Shown here: positions 25,339-34,484 of the stretch, piece by piece
How the letters are laid out: each line of letters starts with the position of its first letter
How positions within the stretch are numbered: position 1 is the first letter of the stretch
Made by a program: the position numbers and the translations under genes
The notes under the pieces: model-generated
Told to the model about the DNA's origin: nothing
What the model saw: the letters and a program-made list of their open reading frames with translations, nothing else
The model's database searches: none
Source: an uncultured Bacteroidales bacterium
GTDB taxonomy: Bacteria > Bacteroidota > Bacteroidia > Bacteroidales > F082
Length of the DNA stretch: 64,000 bases
Direction of reading: 5' to 3'
Assembly: GCA_946405575.1 (NCBI GenBank)
Contig: CAMJHP010000007.1
Location: 18,031 to 82,030 of the forward strand

Positions 25339-28300
25339 ATGACTTTCAAAAGGTTAAACAACATTACAGGATGGTTGGCAGGCATCATCGCCACCATCGT
25401 GTATTTCCTCACGCTTGAGCCCACCGTGAGCTGGTGGGACTGTGGTGAGTACATTTCAACGGCTTACAAACTGCAAGTGGGTCACCCCCCTGGGGCGCCT
25501 TTGTTCCAGATGATTGGGCGTTTCTTCACGCTCTTTGCAGGCGGCGACGTCACCAAGGTGGCCATAATGGTCAACGTAATGTCGGCCATCTGTAGCGGCC
25601 TCACCATCGTCTTCCTTTTCTGGACCATCACCTTAATGGCCCGCAAAGTGTGGATGAAGGAAGGCGAAGATGCCCCTTGGGTAAATAAAATAGGTGTGCT
25701 GCTGGCTGGCTTTGTCGGCGCAGTGGCCTACACCTTCACCGAATCGTTCTGGTTCAACGCCGTGGAAGGCGAAGTGTACGCCATGTCATCGTTCTTCACC
25801 GCAGTTACTTTCTGGGCCATCCTGAAATGGGAGCAAGTAGCCGACGACCCGAAGAGTTTCCGATGGTTTATCTTCATCGCTTTCCTTGTCGGTCTGTCCA
25901 TCGGTGTCCATCTGCTCAACTTGTTGTGCGTGCCCGCCATCGTGTATGTGGTTTATTTCAAGAAATGGAAAAAGACTTCGGTTGGAGGCTTCGTGCTGGC
26001 TGGCGTGGTTTCATTAGTGCTGCTGTGGTTCCTCAATATGTTCCTCGTGCCGCAAATCATCAACTTGGCTGGCAAGACAGAGCTGTTTTTCGTGAATACG
26101 CTCGGCGCACCGTTCAACCTCGGCTCCATCGTGTATTTTGCCGTTATCATCGGCCTCATCATCTGGGGACTTTGGTACACGGCCAAACGCGGCAAGGTGA
26201 TTTGGAACACCGCCATCCTCGCCTTCATGTTCATCTTGATTGGCTATTCTTCTTTCTTTATGCTGATTATCCGCGCCAACACCAACCCGCCCATCAACGA
26301 GAACGAGCCCAAGGAAGCCCTTTCGATGCTTTCTTATATCAACCGCGACCAATATGGTAGTTGGCCTTTGCTTTACGGCCCTTACTACAACGCACCCATT
26401 ACCGACTTGAAAGATGGTACCCCAATATATGTCAAGGACAAGGAGTTAGGTCGTTATGTCATCACCGACGACAATAAACGTAGCGTTCCAGAGTATCCCC
26501 GTGAGATGAAGACACTCTTCCCTCGTATGTGGAGCACTCAAAGAGGCACACACTCTGAGATGTATGAAAGCTACCGCAAAAACGCTAATGGTGCCATTGT
26601 GGGCGAGACCCTTCATTTCAGAAATTTACGCGGACAGGAAGTTACCGTAAGCAAGCCCACATTCGGACAAAATCTGAAGTTCTTCATCAACTACCAGTGC
26701 AATTGGATGTATTGGCGTTACTTTATGTGGAATTTCGTGGGTCGTCAAAACGACATTGAAAGCCAAGGCGAACTCAATCACGGCAACTGGCTCAGCGGCA
26801 TCAGCTTCATCGACAATGCGCGACTCGGAGACCAGGACAACATCCCTGCCTGCTTGCAAAACCCAGGACGAACCACCTATTATTTCCTTCCCCTCATCCT
26901 CGGTCTTATCGGCCTTTTCTGGCTGCTCAAGAACGACTTGAAGCAGAGCTGGATCATCTTCTTGCTCTTCTTTATGACGGGTTTAGCCATCATTATCTAC
27001 CTGAACCAAACGCCTCAACAACCTCGTGAACGTGACTACAGCTATGCCGGCTCGTTTTATGCCTTCGCCATCTGGATTGGCTTTGGCGTCATCGCCATCG
27101 TTGACTGGATTAACAAGTTAACCAAAAAAAGCAGTTTGATTACCACCATAGCTGTCGGATTGGCCTGCTTCCTTGCTGTGCCTTGCGTTTTGGCCTCCAA
27201 TGGCTGGAAAGAACACAACCGTTCGGGCAAGACCTCTGCCCGCGATTGGGCAAAGAACTATCTCGCGCAACTGCCACCTAATGCCGTCATTTTCACCAGA
27301 GGCGACAACGACACCTTCCCATTGTGGTACGTGCAGGAGGTGGAGGGCTTCCGTACTGATGTGCGTGTATGCAACTATATGCTTTCGAGTGGTTATTGGT
27401 ATGTTCACCAGATGGGTCGCAAAGTTTACAACTCTGAGAAGCTTCCACTCACTTTAAGTCAGAAAGAATATGACAACGGCATCAATGAGTCAATGATTGT
27501 CGAGGAGGAAGATTACTTCAAGGGCAAGCAGGTGGAGTTAAAGCAAGTCATCGACTTCATCCACAATCCCAAGGCAGTGAGGCGCTATGCGGGTGGCTCC
27601 TATAAATATGTGCCCTGCCGCAAGGTGAAACTCACTGTTGATAAAGAAGCTTGCATCCGCAATGGCATCGTACCCGAGAGTATGCAAGACCGAATTGTCG
27701 ATGAAATCACTTGGGAAATCAAAGACGATTACATCTACAAAAACGCCCTTATGCTGTTGGATTTCTTTGCCACCAACAATTGGGAACGTCCTGTGTATTT
27801 CACCTCGTTCAGTGATATGTCGAAGGTGCTCGGCATCGATAAATACCTTCACATGGAGGGCTTGGCCTATCGTTTCATCCCCGTTGAAGCCGAAGATTAT
27901 GTCAAAGCCTATCGGGGTGGCGTTAACCGTGATGGCAGCTTTGACCTCTTGGTCACTAAGGCCAACGAAGGCATCACCAACTGGGGCAGCCTGAACCAAG
28001 AAGGTGTGGTGCCCGACCGCGAGAGTGTACGCAATATGAGTTATGCCCAACTGGCTTACTCACGCTTGGCACAGAGTTTGGTCAACCACGGCCAATTCGA
28101 CTCCGCTGTCATCGTGATGGATAAGTATCAAGAGTTCTTCCCCAACGAGAAATTCCCAGCCGAAATCCACACCTATCAGTTCCCCGAGATGTACTATATC
28201 TCAGGTGCCACCGAAAAAGGCGATGTCTATTTGACGAACCTGGTGAACAACTTTTGTGACAAAATAAAGTACTATGGCAATATGAAGCCCAAATTCAGAG

Positions 28301-28443
28301 ACTACTATGAGGACGAAATTGGCGAAGGTATGAGCTTGCTCAAGCACTTCAGCGATGTGGCCAAGAAATATGAGCGCACCGAACTTGCGCAACAGATTTC
28401 CGACCAAATGACACAATTCCTTTCCTTGTACTATATGGAATAA
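25339..28443 (+). CDS. DUF2723 (GT117-type) polytopic membrane protein
   Basis: A 1034-residue integral membrane protein. The N-terminal half carries about a dozen hydrophobic segments. Just after the first of these comes LEPTVSWWDCGEYISTAYKLQVGHPPGAPLF, with an acidic D-C-G-E loop typical of GT-C glycosyltransferases that use polyprenyl-phosphate sugars. The C-terminal third is soluble and includes FTRGDNDTFPLWYVQEVEG and a helical tail. Families of this type are annotated as DUF2723 or GT117 and resemble protein O-mannosyltransferases; the true acceptor is unknown. It has its own promoter and a strong terminator. A polyprenol-phosphate mannosyltransferase-like gene at 49.6 kb could supply a lipid-linked sugar, but that link is inference. 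Confidence 0.85.
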   Translation: MTFKRLNNITGWLAGIIATIVYFLTLEPTVSWWDCGEYISTAYKLQVGHPPGAPLFQMIGRFFTLFAGGDVTKVAIMVNVMSAICSGLTIVFLFWTITLMARKVWMKEGEDAPWVNKIGVLLAGFVGAVAYTFTESFWFNAVEGEVYAMSSFFTAVTFWAILKWEQVADDPKSFRWFIFIAFLVGLSIGVHLLNLLCVPAIVYVVYFKKWKKTSVGGFVLAGVVSLVLLWFLNMFLVPQIINLAGKTELFFVNTLGAPFNLGSIVYFAVIIGLIIWGLWYTAKRGKVIWNTAILAFMFILIGYSSFFMLIIRANTNPPINENEPKEALSMLSYINRDQYGSWPLLYGPYYNAPITDLKDGTPIYVKDKELGRYVITDDNKRSVPEYPREMKTLFPRMWSTQRGTHSEMYESYRKNANGAIVGETLHFRNLRGQEVTVSKPTFGQNLKFFINYQCNWMYWRYFMWNFVGRQNDIESQGELNHGNWLSGISFIDNARLGDQDNIPACLQNPGRTTYYFLPLILGLIGLFWLLKNDLKQSWIIFLLFFMTGLAIIIYLNQTPQQPRERDYSYAGSFYAFAIWIGFGVIAIVDWINKLTKKSSLITTIAVGLACFLAVPCVLASNGWKEHNRSGKTSARDWAKNYLAQLPPNAVIFTRGDNDTFPLWYVQEVEGFRTDVRVCNYMLSSGYWYVHQMGRKVYNSEKLPLTLSQKEYDNGINESMIVEEEDYFKGKQVELKQVIDFIHNPKAVRRYAGGSYKYVPCRKVKLTVDKEACIRNGIVPESMQDRIVDEITWEIKDDYIYKNALMLLDFFATNNWERPVYFTSFSDMSKVLGIDKYLHMEGLAYRFIPVEAEDYVKAYRGGVNRDGSFDLLVTKANEGITNWGSLNQEGVVPDRESVRNMSYAQLAYSRLAQSLVNHGQFDSAVIVMDKYQEFFPNEKFPAEIHTYQFPEMYYISGATEKGDVYLTNLVNNFCDKIKYYGNMKPKFRDYYEDEIGEGMSLLKHFSDVAKKYERTELAQQISDQMTQFLSLYYME

Positions 28444-28467
28444 GGCTTTGCCTATGCCTTAAAAGAA

Positions 28468-28504
28468 AACCAGCGTTCGAGCTATTCGGACGCTGGTTTT
28501 TTTG
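28468..28504. terminator. Terminator between the DUF2723 gene and lgt
   Basis: AACCAGCGTTCGA (28468-28480) pairs with TCGGACGCTGGTT (28486-28498) with one wobble, followed by a run of T. The complementary A run on the other side means it could also terminate convergent lgt. Confidence 0.75.
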
Positions 28505-28522
28505 GATTTTGTTTTCTAAAAT

Positions 28523-29434
28523 TCAGCCTTGGTTTTCCACCTTTTTCCGCTGCACAAAACTCCAAATAATCATCGCAATGCCAATAACGACAAAAGGAAT
28601 GCTAAGCCATTGTCCCATATCGAAAGTCATGTTGCGCTCGAATTCGACTTGGACGTTTTTCAGGAACTCGATGAAGATGCGTGAGCCGAAGATGATGACG
28701 AGGAAGGTGCCGAACATCAGTCCAGGCTGTTTGATGCCAAGGTCACGCTTGTAGTACATCCACAAGAGGATACTCATCGCAACCAGACAGAAAAAAGCCT
28801 CATAAAGTCCCGTTGGATGGCAGGGCAGCCACTCACTCGACGGACAAGGTGCATCCCAAGCATTGCAAGCCGTGTAGTTGTCAACAGTGCCGCAGAACTG
28901 TTCCGAACCACGCAAAAAAACGAAACCCCACGGTAGTGAAGTCGGAGTGCCATAAATCTCATGGTTCATTACATTGCCCACACGAATCAATGCTCCAACG
29001 AAGCACACCGCCACCACAACGCGGTCGAGAATCCAAATATAGTTGATATGTTGAAGGTTGTCTTTCTCCTTTTTCGATTTGTTATAACTTCGCACATAAA
29101 ACCACAATCCAATCAAGATACCAATGGCACCACCATGGCTGGCAAGACCGCCTTCCCATACTGCCAGCATCTTCAATGGATGCGATAGATAATAGTCAGG
29201 CTCATAAAACAAGCAATGACCGAGACGAGCTCCCACAACAGTGAAAATCAGCATATAAATCAACAATTTATCTAACGATTCGTCTGTCATCTTTTCTTTT
29301 CGATAGATACGTCTCATAATGAAATAACCGATGAGGAAACCCAAGGCCCATAAGAGGCCGTACCAACGAATTTGCAAGGACCCCAAGTGAATCAAGACAG
29401 GGTCGACGTTCCAAGTGATATAGTTTAGCAACAT
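28523..29434 (-). CDS. lgt: Prolipoprotein diacylglyceryl transferase
   Basis: Lgt is the inner-membrane enzyme that attaches diacylglycerol from phosphatidylglycerol to the lipobox cysteine of prolipoproteins. It is therefore needed for the FISUMP, MORN, DUF5689 and transglutaminase-like lipoproteins elsewhere in the window. The 303-residue product has about seven membrane segments, IRWYGLLWALGFLIGY, GGLASHGGAIGILIGLW with the essential His, and the signature GALIRVGNVMNHEIYG with the catalytic Arg/Asn. A -7 element lies upstream at 29452-29459. Confidence 0.96.
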   Translation of the reverse strand: MLLNYITWNVDPVLIHLGSLQIRWYGLLWALGFLIGYFIMRRIYRKEKMTDESLDKLLIYMLIFTVVGARLGHCLFYEPDYYLSHPLKMLAVWEGGLASHGGAIGILIGLWFYVRSYNKSKKEKDNLQHINYIWILDRVVVAVCFVGALIRVGNVMNHEIYGTPTSLPWGFVFLRGSEQFCGTVDNYTACNAWDAPCPSSEWLPCHPTGLYEAFFCLVAMSILLWMYYKRDLGIKQPGLMFGTFLVIIFGSRIFIEFLKNVQVEFERNMTFDMGQWLSIPFVVIGIAMIIWSFVQRKKVENQG

Positions 29435-29451
29435 GATTTTGAAATTTGGCG

Positions 29452-29459
29452 CAAATGTA
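29452..29459 (-). promoter_or_regulatory. -7 element of lgt
   Basis: The minus strand reads TACATTTG, 18 bp before the lgt start codon. Confidence 0.55.
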
Positions 29460-29514
29460 GGAATATTTGTTGATTGTTGACCGTTTAATTGTCAAGTAAA
29501 TGGGGATAATTAGT

Positions 29515-29610
29515 TCACATATTCTGACAATGACTTGTGACAACGACTATAGTAGCTCATTTCGAAGTGAAAGCGGTTATAGCCAATGGTCATAAGACAT
29601 TCTGCTAATA
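29515..29610. repeat. Dispersed repeat family A, copy 3 (inverted)
   Basis: The minus strand resembles 31860-31990 over about 90 bp: a TATGACCAT-x-GGCTATAACCGCTTT block, then GTCGTTGTCACAAGTCA (plus 29531-29547). It lies in the lgt-murA gap, in which no gene is seen. Confidence 0.5.
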
Positions 29611-29661
29611 CGAAAACAATTTATGCCCAATTAATGGTTGTAGCGGCTTGATGATGAAAAA

Positions 29662-30960
29662 TCAAATTCTCTGGATATCTGCACCCAAAGCATTCAGCCT
29701 TTTGTCAATATACTGATAGCCACGTTCAATTTGGTCACTGTTGTCGATGATGCTAGTGCCTTCAGCGGAAAGTGCGGCAATGAGCAGGGCAACACCAGCG
29801 CGGATGTCGGGTGAGGCCATACGGATGCCGCGAAGCGCATGGGCTTTGTCGAGACCGATGACATTGGCACGGTGTGGGTCGCAAAGGATGATTTGAGCTC
29901 CCATATCAATGAGCTTGTCGACAAAAAACAGACGACTTTCAAACATCTTCTGGTGGATGAGCACGGTGCCTTTGGCCTGGGTAGCCACCACAAGCACAAT
30001 GCTGATGAGGTCAGGCGTGAAGCCAGGCCAGGGGGCATCTGCAATGGTAAGGATGCTTCCGTCCATAAAAGTCTGCACCTCATAGTGTTCTTGGGCAGGG
30101 ATGAAAATGTCGTCACCACGATAGTGCATTTGTATTCCCAGTTTGCTGAATACGTCAGGGATGATGCCCAATTGTTTGACACCCGCATTTTTGATGGAAA
30201 TTTCGCTGCCGGTCATTGCGGCCATACCGATGAAACTGCCTACCTCAATCATATCGGCCAAAAGGGTGTGGTCAGTGCCGTGCAAACTGCTTACCCCATT
30301 GATGGTCAATAGATTGGAACCAACACCTTTGATATCGGCACCCATATTGTTGAGCATGGTGCAGAGTTGCACAAGATACGGCTCGCAAGCGGCATTGAAA
30401 ATGGTGGTGGTGCCTTGAGCCATTACAGCAGCCATAACAATGTTGGCCGTACCGGTAACTGAGGCCTCATCAAGTAGCATATAACAGCCTTTTAGCCCGC
30501 CTTTTTGAACTCCTACCTTATAGGTGTCAAAATCAAAGATGGCACCAAGTTTCTGTAAGCCTATGACATGGGTGTCTAAACGACGGCGACCAATCTTGTC
30601 GCCACCTGGTTTAGGCATATAGGCCTTACCGAAACGGGCAATCATCGGGCCAGTCATCATTACACTGCCTCTAAGTTTCGATGCAGTGCTTTGGTATGCA
30701 TCTTTGTCAAAATAGCTAAAGTTGATGGATTTGGCTTGTAGAATAATGTCGTGTCTTGTGGGACGCTCAATGCTAACACCCATACCTTCCAAAAGGGCAA
30801 TCAGATTGTTGATGTCCAATATGTCAGGTAGGTTGTGGATGGAGACTTTCTCATCAGTAAGCAGACACGCACAAAGAATTTGCATAGCCTCGTTCTTTGC
30901 GCCCTGTGGGGTAATTTCACCTTGAAGCTTACAGCCGCCTTTGATTTTGAGTGATGCCAT
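29662..30960 (-). CDS. murA: UDP-N-acetylglucosamine 1-carboxyvinyltransferase (Asp-type active site)
   Basis: MurA transfers enolpyruvate from PEP to UDP-GlcNAc, the first committed step of peptidoglycan synthesis. The 432-residue product fits the EPSP-synthase-like family: the opening LKIKGGCKLQGEITPQGAKNEAMQIL, the loop KAYMPKPGGDKIGRRRLDTH, and the C-terminal DIRAGVALLIAALSAEGTSII. In the mobile active-site loop the position held by catalytic Cys115 in E. coli is Asp (Asp121, codon GAC at 30600-30598). Known Cys-to-Asp MurA enzymes are active but not alkylated by fosfomycin, so low fosfomycin sensitivity is expected. DUF4290 lies upstream, separated by a dyad. Confidence 0.96.
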   Translation of the reverse strand: MASLKIKGGCKLQGEITPQGAKNEAMQILCACLLTDEKVSIHNLPDILDINNLIALLEGMGVSIERPTRHDIILQAKSINFSYFDKDAYQSTASKLRGSVMMTGPMIARFGKAYMPKPGGDKIGRRRLDTHVIGLQKLGAIFDFDTYKVGVQKGGLKGCYMLLDEASVTGTANIVMAAVMAQGTTTIFNAACEPYLVQLCTMLNNMGADIKGVGSNLLTINGVSSLHGTDHTLLADMIEVGSFIGMAAMTGSEISIKNAGVKQLGIIPDVFSKLGIQMHYRGDDIFIPAQEHYEVQTFMDGSILTIADAPWPGFTPDLISIVLVVATQAKGTVLIHQKMFESRLFFVDKLIDMGAQIILCDPHRANVIGLDKAHALRGIRMASPDIRAGVALLIAALSAEGTSIIDNSDQIERGYQYIDKRLNALGADIQRI

Positions 30961-30964
30961 TTTA

Positions 30965-31026
30965 ATGCTGAATTAGGAATGTTGAATTAGGAATGCAAAA
31001 TGATTAACGCATTCCTAATTCAGCAT
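30965..31026. repeat. Switch-like nested inverted repeat between DUF4290 and murA
   Basis: ATGCTGAATTAGGAATG (30965-30981) pairs perfectly with CATTCCTAATTCAGCAT (31010-31026). A second copy of the inner part, GAATTAGGAATGC (30984-30996), can pair with the same right arm (31009-31021). Two mutually exclusive hairpins are therefore possible. No T run follows on either strand. Confidence 0.6.
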
Positions 31027-31039
31027 CCATCCTGTAATA

Positions 31040-31741
31040 TTAAAGTTTTCCAAGTTCCTGCATACGTTTTTTGTAGGCCGGATTGTTTGGGTTGTTCATA
31101 TTGGCCTTAAGATTCGGCACTTTCTTTTTCTTCTTCTTGCCTTGTTGCGGTTGCTGCTTGGGCATCAGTGGCTTGCCAGGCATCTCACCCGTAGTGTTAA
31201 GCTTAGTCTCTTCGGCAATGACAAGTTTTCCACCGCTAATCGTCCTCAGGTCGTCTATGATGACTTGGTCGTTAACCACATTCTTATTCCATTCCAAGTA
31301 GTTGCGTTTCATCTGACCAGCCAAAGAAAAAGCGAGGGCTTCGCGCACTTCATCGTTAGGCTCTTTTGAAGCGGCCTCAATCATTTTGATGAGATATTGT
31401 CCATAATGCCCATATTTTATATCATTATTCTGATAACCAATATGTTGTGGTTTACTCTGCTGCTCCACAGGGGTGGGCGGCGCGTAAGGGCTGTCCACAT
31501 CAAGGTCATAGCCCGAAATCATACAGAGATGATCCCACAATTTGTGTTCATAATCACTCGACTCCTTGATTTGTGGGTTCATCTGTACCATCACACTGAT
31601 GATATATTTTGCGGCCTCAGTCCGCTGCACACGGTCTTCGATTTCTGGCAACTTCTTAATCATTTCCTGAATGCAACGACCATATTCCGAAATGACTATC
31701 TGCTCTTTTTCTGTATTGTATGTCAATCCAGCTTTTTTCAT
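31040..31741 (-). CDS. DUF4290 family protein
   Basis: This 233-residue protein matches DUF4290, a family found in Bacteroidota. The helical core runs YNTEKEQIVISEYGRCIQEMIKKL ... YIISVMVQMNPQIKESSDYEHKLWDHLCMIS, then YGHYGQYLIKMIEAASKEPNDEVREALAFSLAGQMKRNYLEWN. It ends in a lysine-rich, low-complexity tail (QQGKKKKKKVPNLKANMNNPNNPAYKKRMQELGKL). No catalytic motif or signal peptide is seen, so it is probably cytosolic; the basic tail hints at nucleic-acid or ribosome binding, but that is inference. It is next to murA, as is common in the phylum. Its function is unknown. Confidence 0.85.
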   Translation of the reverse strand: MKKAGLTYNTEKEQIVISEYGRCIQEMIKKLPEIEDRVQRTEAAKYIISVMVQMNPQIKESSDYEHKLWDHLCMISGYDLDVDSPYAPPTPVEQQSKPQHIGYQNNDIKYGHYGQYLIKMIEAASKEPNDEVREALAFSLAGQMKRNYLEWNKNVVNDQVIIDDLRTISGGKLVIAEETKLNTTGEMPGKPLMPKQQPQQGKKKKKKVPNLKANMNNPNNPAYKKRMQELGKL

Positions 31742-32106
31742 CTTGATTCAATTTTGGTGCAAAGGTACATATTTTTCGGATAATGCAACAACAAAAAAGC
31801 ACGTACCAATGACACACCCATTTAGAATAAGTGACTATTCAAAATTAAAGTTCGTATTTGTTTTGTTTTCGATCATGACCATCGACTATGACTGCTTTTA
31901 TTTGGTACAGAAACTTTTGGCTTCAGTAAAGCAGTCATTGTCACAAATCATAGTATGAATGATTTGCGTTCTATATGTAGACTAAATTTGCTCACTCACT
32001 TAAGACACAAAACCGTTCAATTTATTCTTGTCTTTACGAGTCCATCCTACTGTCTTTCCACTTAATCCGTGAAACTATAGAATATTTACCCTGCAATATT
32101 ACACTG
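31742..32106. other. 365-bp intergenic region: DUF4290 promoter and dispersed repeat family A, copy 2
   Basis: A minus-strand -7 element TACCTTTG (plus 31760-31767) lies 19 bp before DUF4290. From about 31860 to 31990 lies the best copy of dispersed repeat family A, with CATGACCATCGACTATGAC followed ~45 bp later by GTCATTGTCACAAATCA (31934-31950). No reading frame or RNA gene is visible in the rest. Confidence 0.5.
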
Positions 32107-34422
32107 TCATTTCAATATCGCCAATCGCGCAAATTTCAGCATCAGCATTTTCACTCCAGCGTGGTCGAAATGCACCGAGGCCTTTTTGTTCGCCCCTGCG
32201 CCCTCAATACTTAATATAGTGCCGGCACCGAATTTGGAATGCATTACTCGCATACCTTCTTGCAAAAGATCAGGGTTGGAGGGTTCCAAATTCTGATGCG
32301 GAGCAGAGGACTGGCGGGCGGGCTGACTGACGGTTGGTTTTGTCGAGGGCTCGTTCGGGAGGTTGCGAAAGCCGTGCTGCTCTGGTTCATTGATGCGTCT
32401 TCCAAAAGGTCTCCCCACCATTGTAGAAGTGCCTCTAAAAGAAGCCTTTTGTGTCTGTTCAATAAGGCTGGAATCAATCTCGTCAACAAAGCGTGAACGC
32501 TCGCTTAAGGTGAGGTTACCATAACGGTAACGCTGCTCGGCATAACTTAAGGTAAGCTTGGTCATGGCACGTGTGATGGCCACATAGAAAAGGCGGCGCT
32601 CTTCCTCCAGCTCTTCTCGTGTGCTGAGACTGAGTATGCCCGGAAACAGATTCTCTTCCATACCCACGACATACACGTATGGGAATTCCAAACCCTTTGC
32701 AGAGTGGATGGTCATCAAACTGACGTAGTCGTCATTAGGATTGTCCTTTTTCATCTCACTATCAGTGAGTAATGCAACATCTTCCATAAATTGCACCAAA
32801 TCGACACGGGCGGTTTCTCCAGTGGTCTCGTCCACTTGACGGTCACTGAACTCCATAATTGCGTTGAGCAATTCTTCCACGTTCTCGACCCTCGAAACGC
32901 CCTCTGGCGAGTCATCTTCTTTCAAGACTTTGATGAGTCCAATGGTGTTTGTGATATGTTTTGCCAGCTCGAAAGCGTTCATTTTGGCTTGCAGACTCTG
33001 GAAACTTTTGATCATTACCATAAAGTCGCGAAACTTATTAACTGTTCCCATATTGAAGTCTTGTGGAAACACGTTGTTTTCCAAACACTTCCAGATGCTC
33101 GTACGTTGCTCATTGGCGGTGACCATCATACGCTCGACACTAGTCTTGCCAATGCCACGAACGGGGTAGTTGATAATGCGAAGCAAGGCTTGTTCATCCT
33201 CAGGATTGATGACGATGCGGAAATAGGCCAAAAGGTCTTTGATTTCCTTGCGGTCATAGAACGAAAGGCCTCCATATATTTTATAGGGGATATTCTGCTT
33301 GCGTAGTGCTTCTTCTATTGAACGGCTTTGGGCATTGGTGCGGTATAGGATGGCAAAGCTATTGTTGGGTAGGTGGCGTGTCATTTTGTAGCCGAAGATG
33401 CTATTGGCCACCATAGTGCCTTCTTCGGTGTCGTTATTGGCATGGATAAGGCTGATGAGCTCACCTTTTTCCTTGTCGCTCCACACCTTTTTCTTAATTT
33501 GGTCCTTGTTGTGCGCGATGACACTATTTGAGGCATTGACGATATTTTGAGTGGAGCGATAGTTTTGCTCCAATCTAATCAGTTTATAATCAGGATAGTC
33601 GTTCTTGAAATTGAGGATATTTTGGATATTGGCACCTCGGAAGGCATAAATGCTTTGTGCATCATCGCCAACCACACAAATATTCTCAAACAAAGCTGCA
33701 ATGCGCTTCACTATGAGGTATTGTGCGAAATTTGTGTCTTGATACTCGTCGACGAGAATGAACTTGAAGCGGTTTTGGTATTTATATAGCACGTCGGGGT
33801 TGTCACGCAACAGAATATTGGTGAAGTAAAGGATGTCATCGAAATCCATAGCGTTGGCACGATGTAATCGTTCGTTGTAGAGTTTAAACAGCTGCGCGAT
33901 GAGAGGTTTGTTGGCCTTGCGGTCAGCTTCCTGAATTTCGGGGTTGTTGGCATAGTCCTCTGGTGAAAAAAGACTTGACTTGGCTGAAGAGATACGAGAC
34001 AGCACCTGCTTTGGCGGATACACCTTGGTATCTAGGCTTAGGTCCTTGAGTATCTGCGTGATGAGTGCTTTTGAGTCATCGGTGTCATAGATGGAGAAAT
34101 TCGAAGTAAAGCCGATTTTCTCTGCCTCAATACGCAGGATGCGGGCAAAGATGGAGTGGAAAGTGCCCATCCAAACGTTGCGCGCTTCACTTGCATTGAC
34201 GAGTTGCATAATGCGTTCCTTCATCTCGTGGGCAGCCTTGTTGGTGAAGGTAAGGGCCATAATGCTGAAAGGGTCAACGCCCTCCTGAATCATATAAGCG
34301 ACGCGGTATGTGAGAGCTCGAGTCTTGCCCGATCCGGCACCAGCAATCACCATCACGGGACCTTCAATTGTCGTAACAGCCTCTCTTTGAGGATCGTTAA
34401 GGTCTTTTAATAAGTCAATCAT
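32107..34422 (-). CDS. UvrD/PcrA-type ATP-dependent 3'-5' DNA helicase
   Basis: A 771-residue superfamily-1A helicase with all motifs: Q motif LNDPQREAV, motif I VIAGAGSGKTRALTYRV, Ia ALTFTNKAAHEMKER, II FILVDEYQDTNFAQY, III VVGDDAQSIYAFRGA, IV RLEQNYRST, V MTIHSAKGLEFPYVYVVG and VI ERRLFYVAITRAM. It also has the usual C-terminal Tudor-like segment (MRVMHSKFGAGTILSIEG). PcrA/UvrD unwinds DNA in repair and removes RecA or polymerase. Its length is normal. A -7 element lies at 34442-34449. It is downstream of the sigma/anti-sigma pair but has its own promoter. Confidence 0.96.
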   Translation of the reverse strand: MIDLLKDLNDPQREAVTTIEGPVMVIAGAGSGKTRALTYRVAYMIQEGVDPFSIMALTFTNKAAHEMKERIMQLVNASEARNVWMGTFHSIFARILRIEAEKIGFTSNFSIYDTDDSKALITQILKDLSLDTKVYPPKQVLSRISSAKSSLFSPEDYANNPEIQEADRKANKPLIAQLFKLYNERLHRANAMDFDDILYFTNILLRDNPDVLYKYQNRFKFILVDEYQDTNFAQYLIVKRIAALFENICVVGDDAQSIYAFRGANIQNILNFKNDYPDYKLIRLEQNYRSTQNIVNASNSVIAHNKDQIKKKVWSDKEKGELISLIHANNDTEEGTMVANSIFGYKMTRHLPNNSFAILYRTNAQSRSIEEALRKQNIPYKIYGGLSFYDRKEIKDLLAYFRIVINPEDEQALLRIINYPVRGIGKTSVERMMVTANEQRTSIWKCLENNVFPQDFNMGTVNKFRDFMVMIKSFQSLQAKMNAFELAKHITNTIGLIKVLKEDDSPEGVSRVENVEELLNAIMEFSDRQVDETTGETARVDLVQFMEDVALLTDSEMKKDNPNDDYVSLMTIHSAKGLEFPYVYVVGMEENLFPGILSLSTREELEEERRLFYVAITRAMTKLTLSYAEQRYRYGNLTLSERSRFVDEIDSSLIEQTQKASFRGTSTMVGRPFGRRINEPEQHGFRNLPNEPSTKPTVSQPARQSSAPHQNLEPSNPDLLQEGMRVMHSKFGAGTILSIEGAGANKKASVHFDHAGVKMLMLKFARLAILK

Positions 34423-34441
34423 AGAGGATGGGTTTGAGTTG

Positions 34442-34449
34442 CAAAGGTA
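34442..34449 (-). promoter_or_regulatory. -7 element of the PcrA/UvrD gene
   Basis: The minus strand reads TACCTTTG, 20 bp before the start codon at 34422. Confidence 0.55.
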
Positions 34450-34484
34450 ATAAAAAAGTTCCGAATCATTTAAGCGGCACTATA

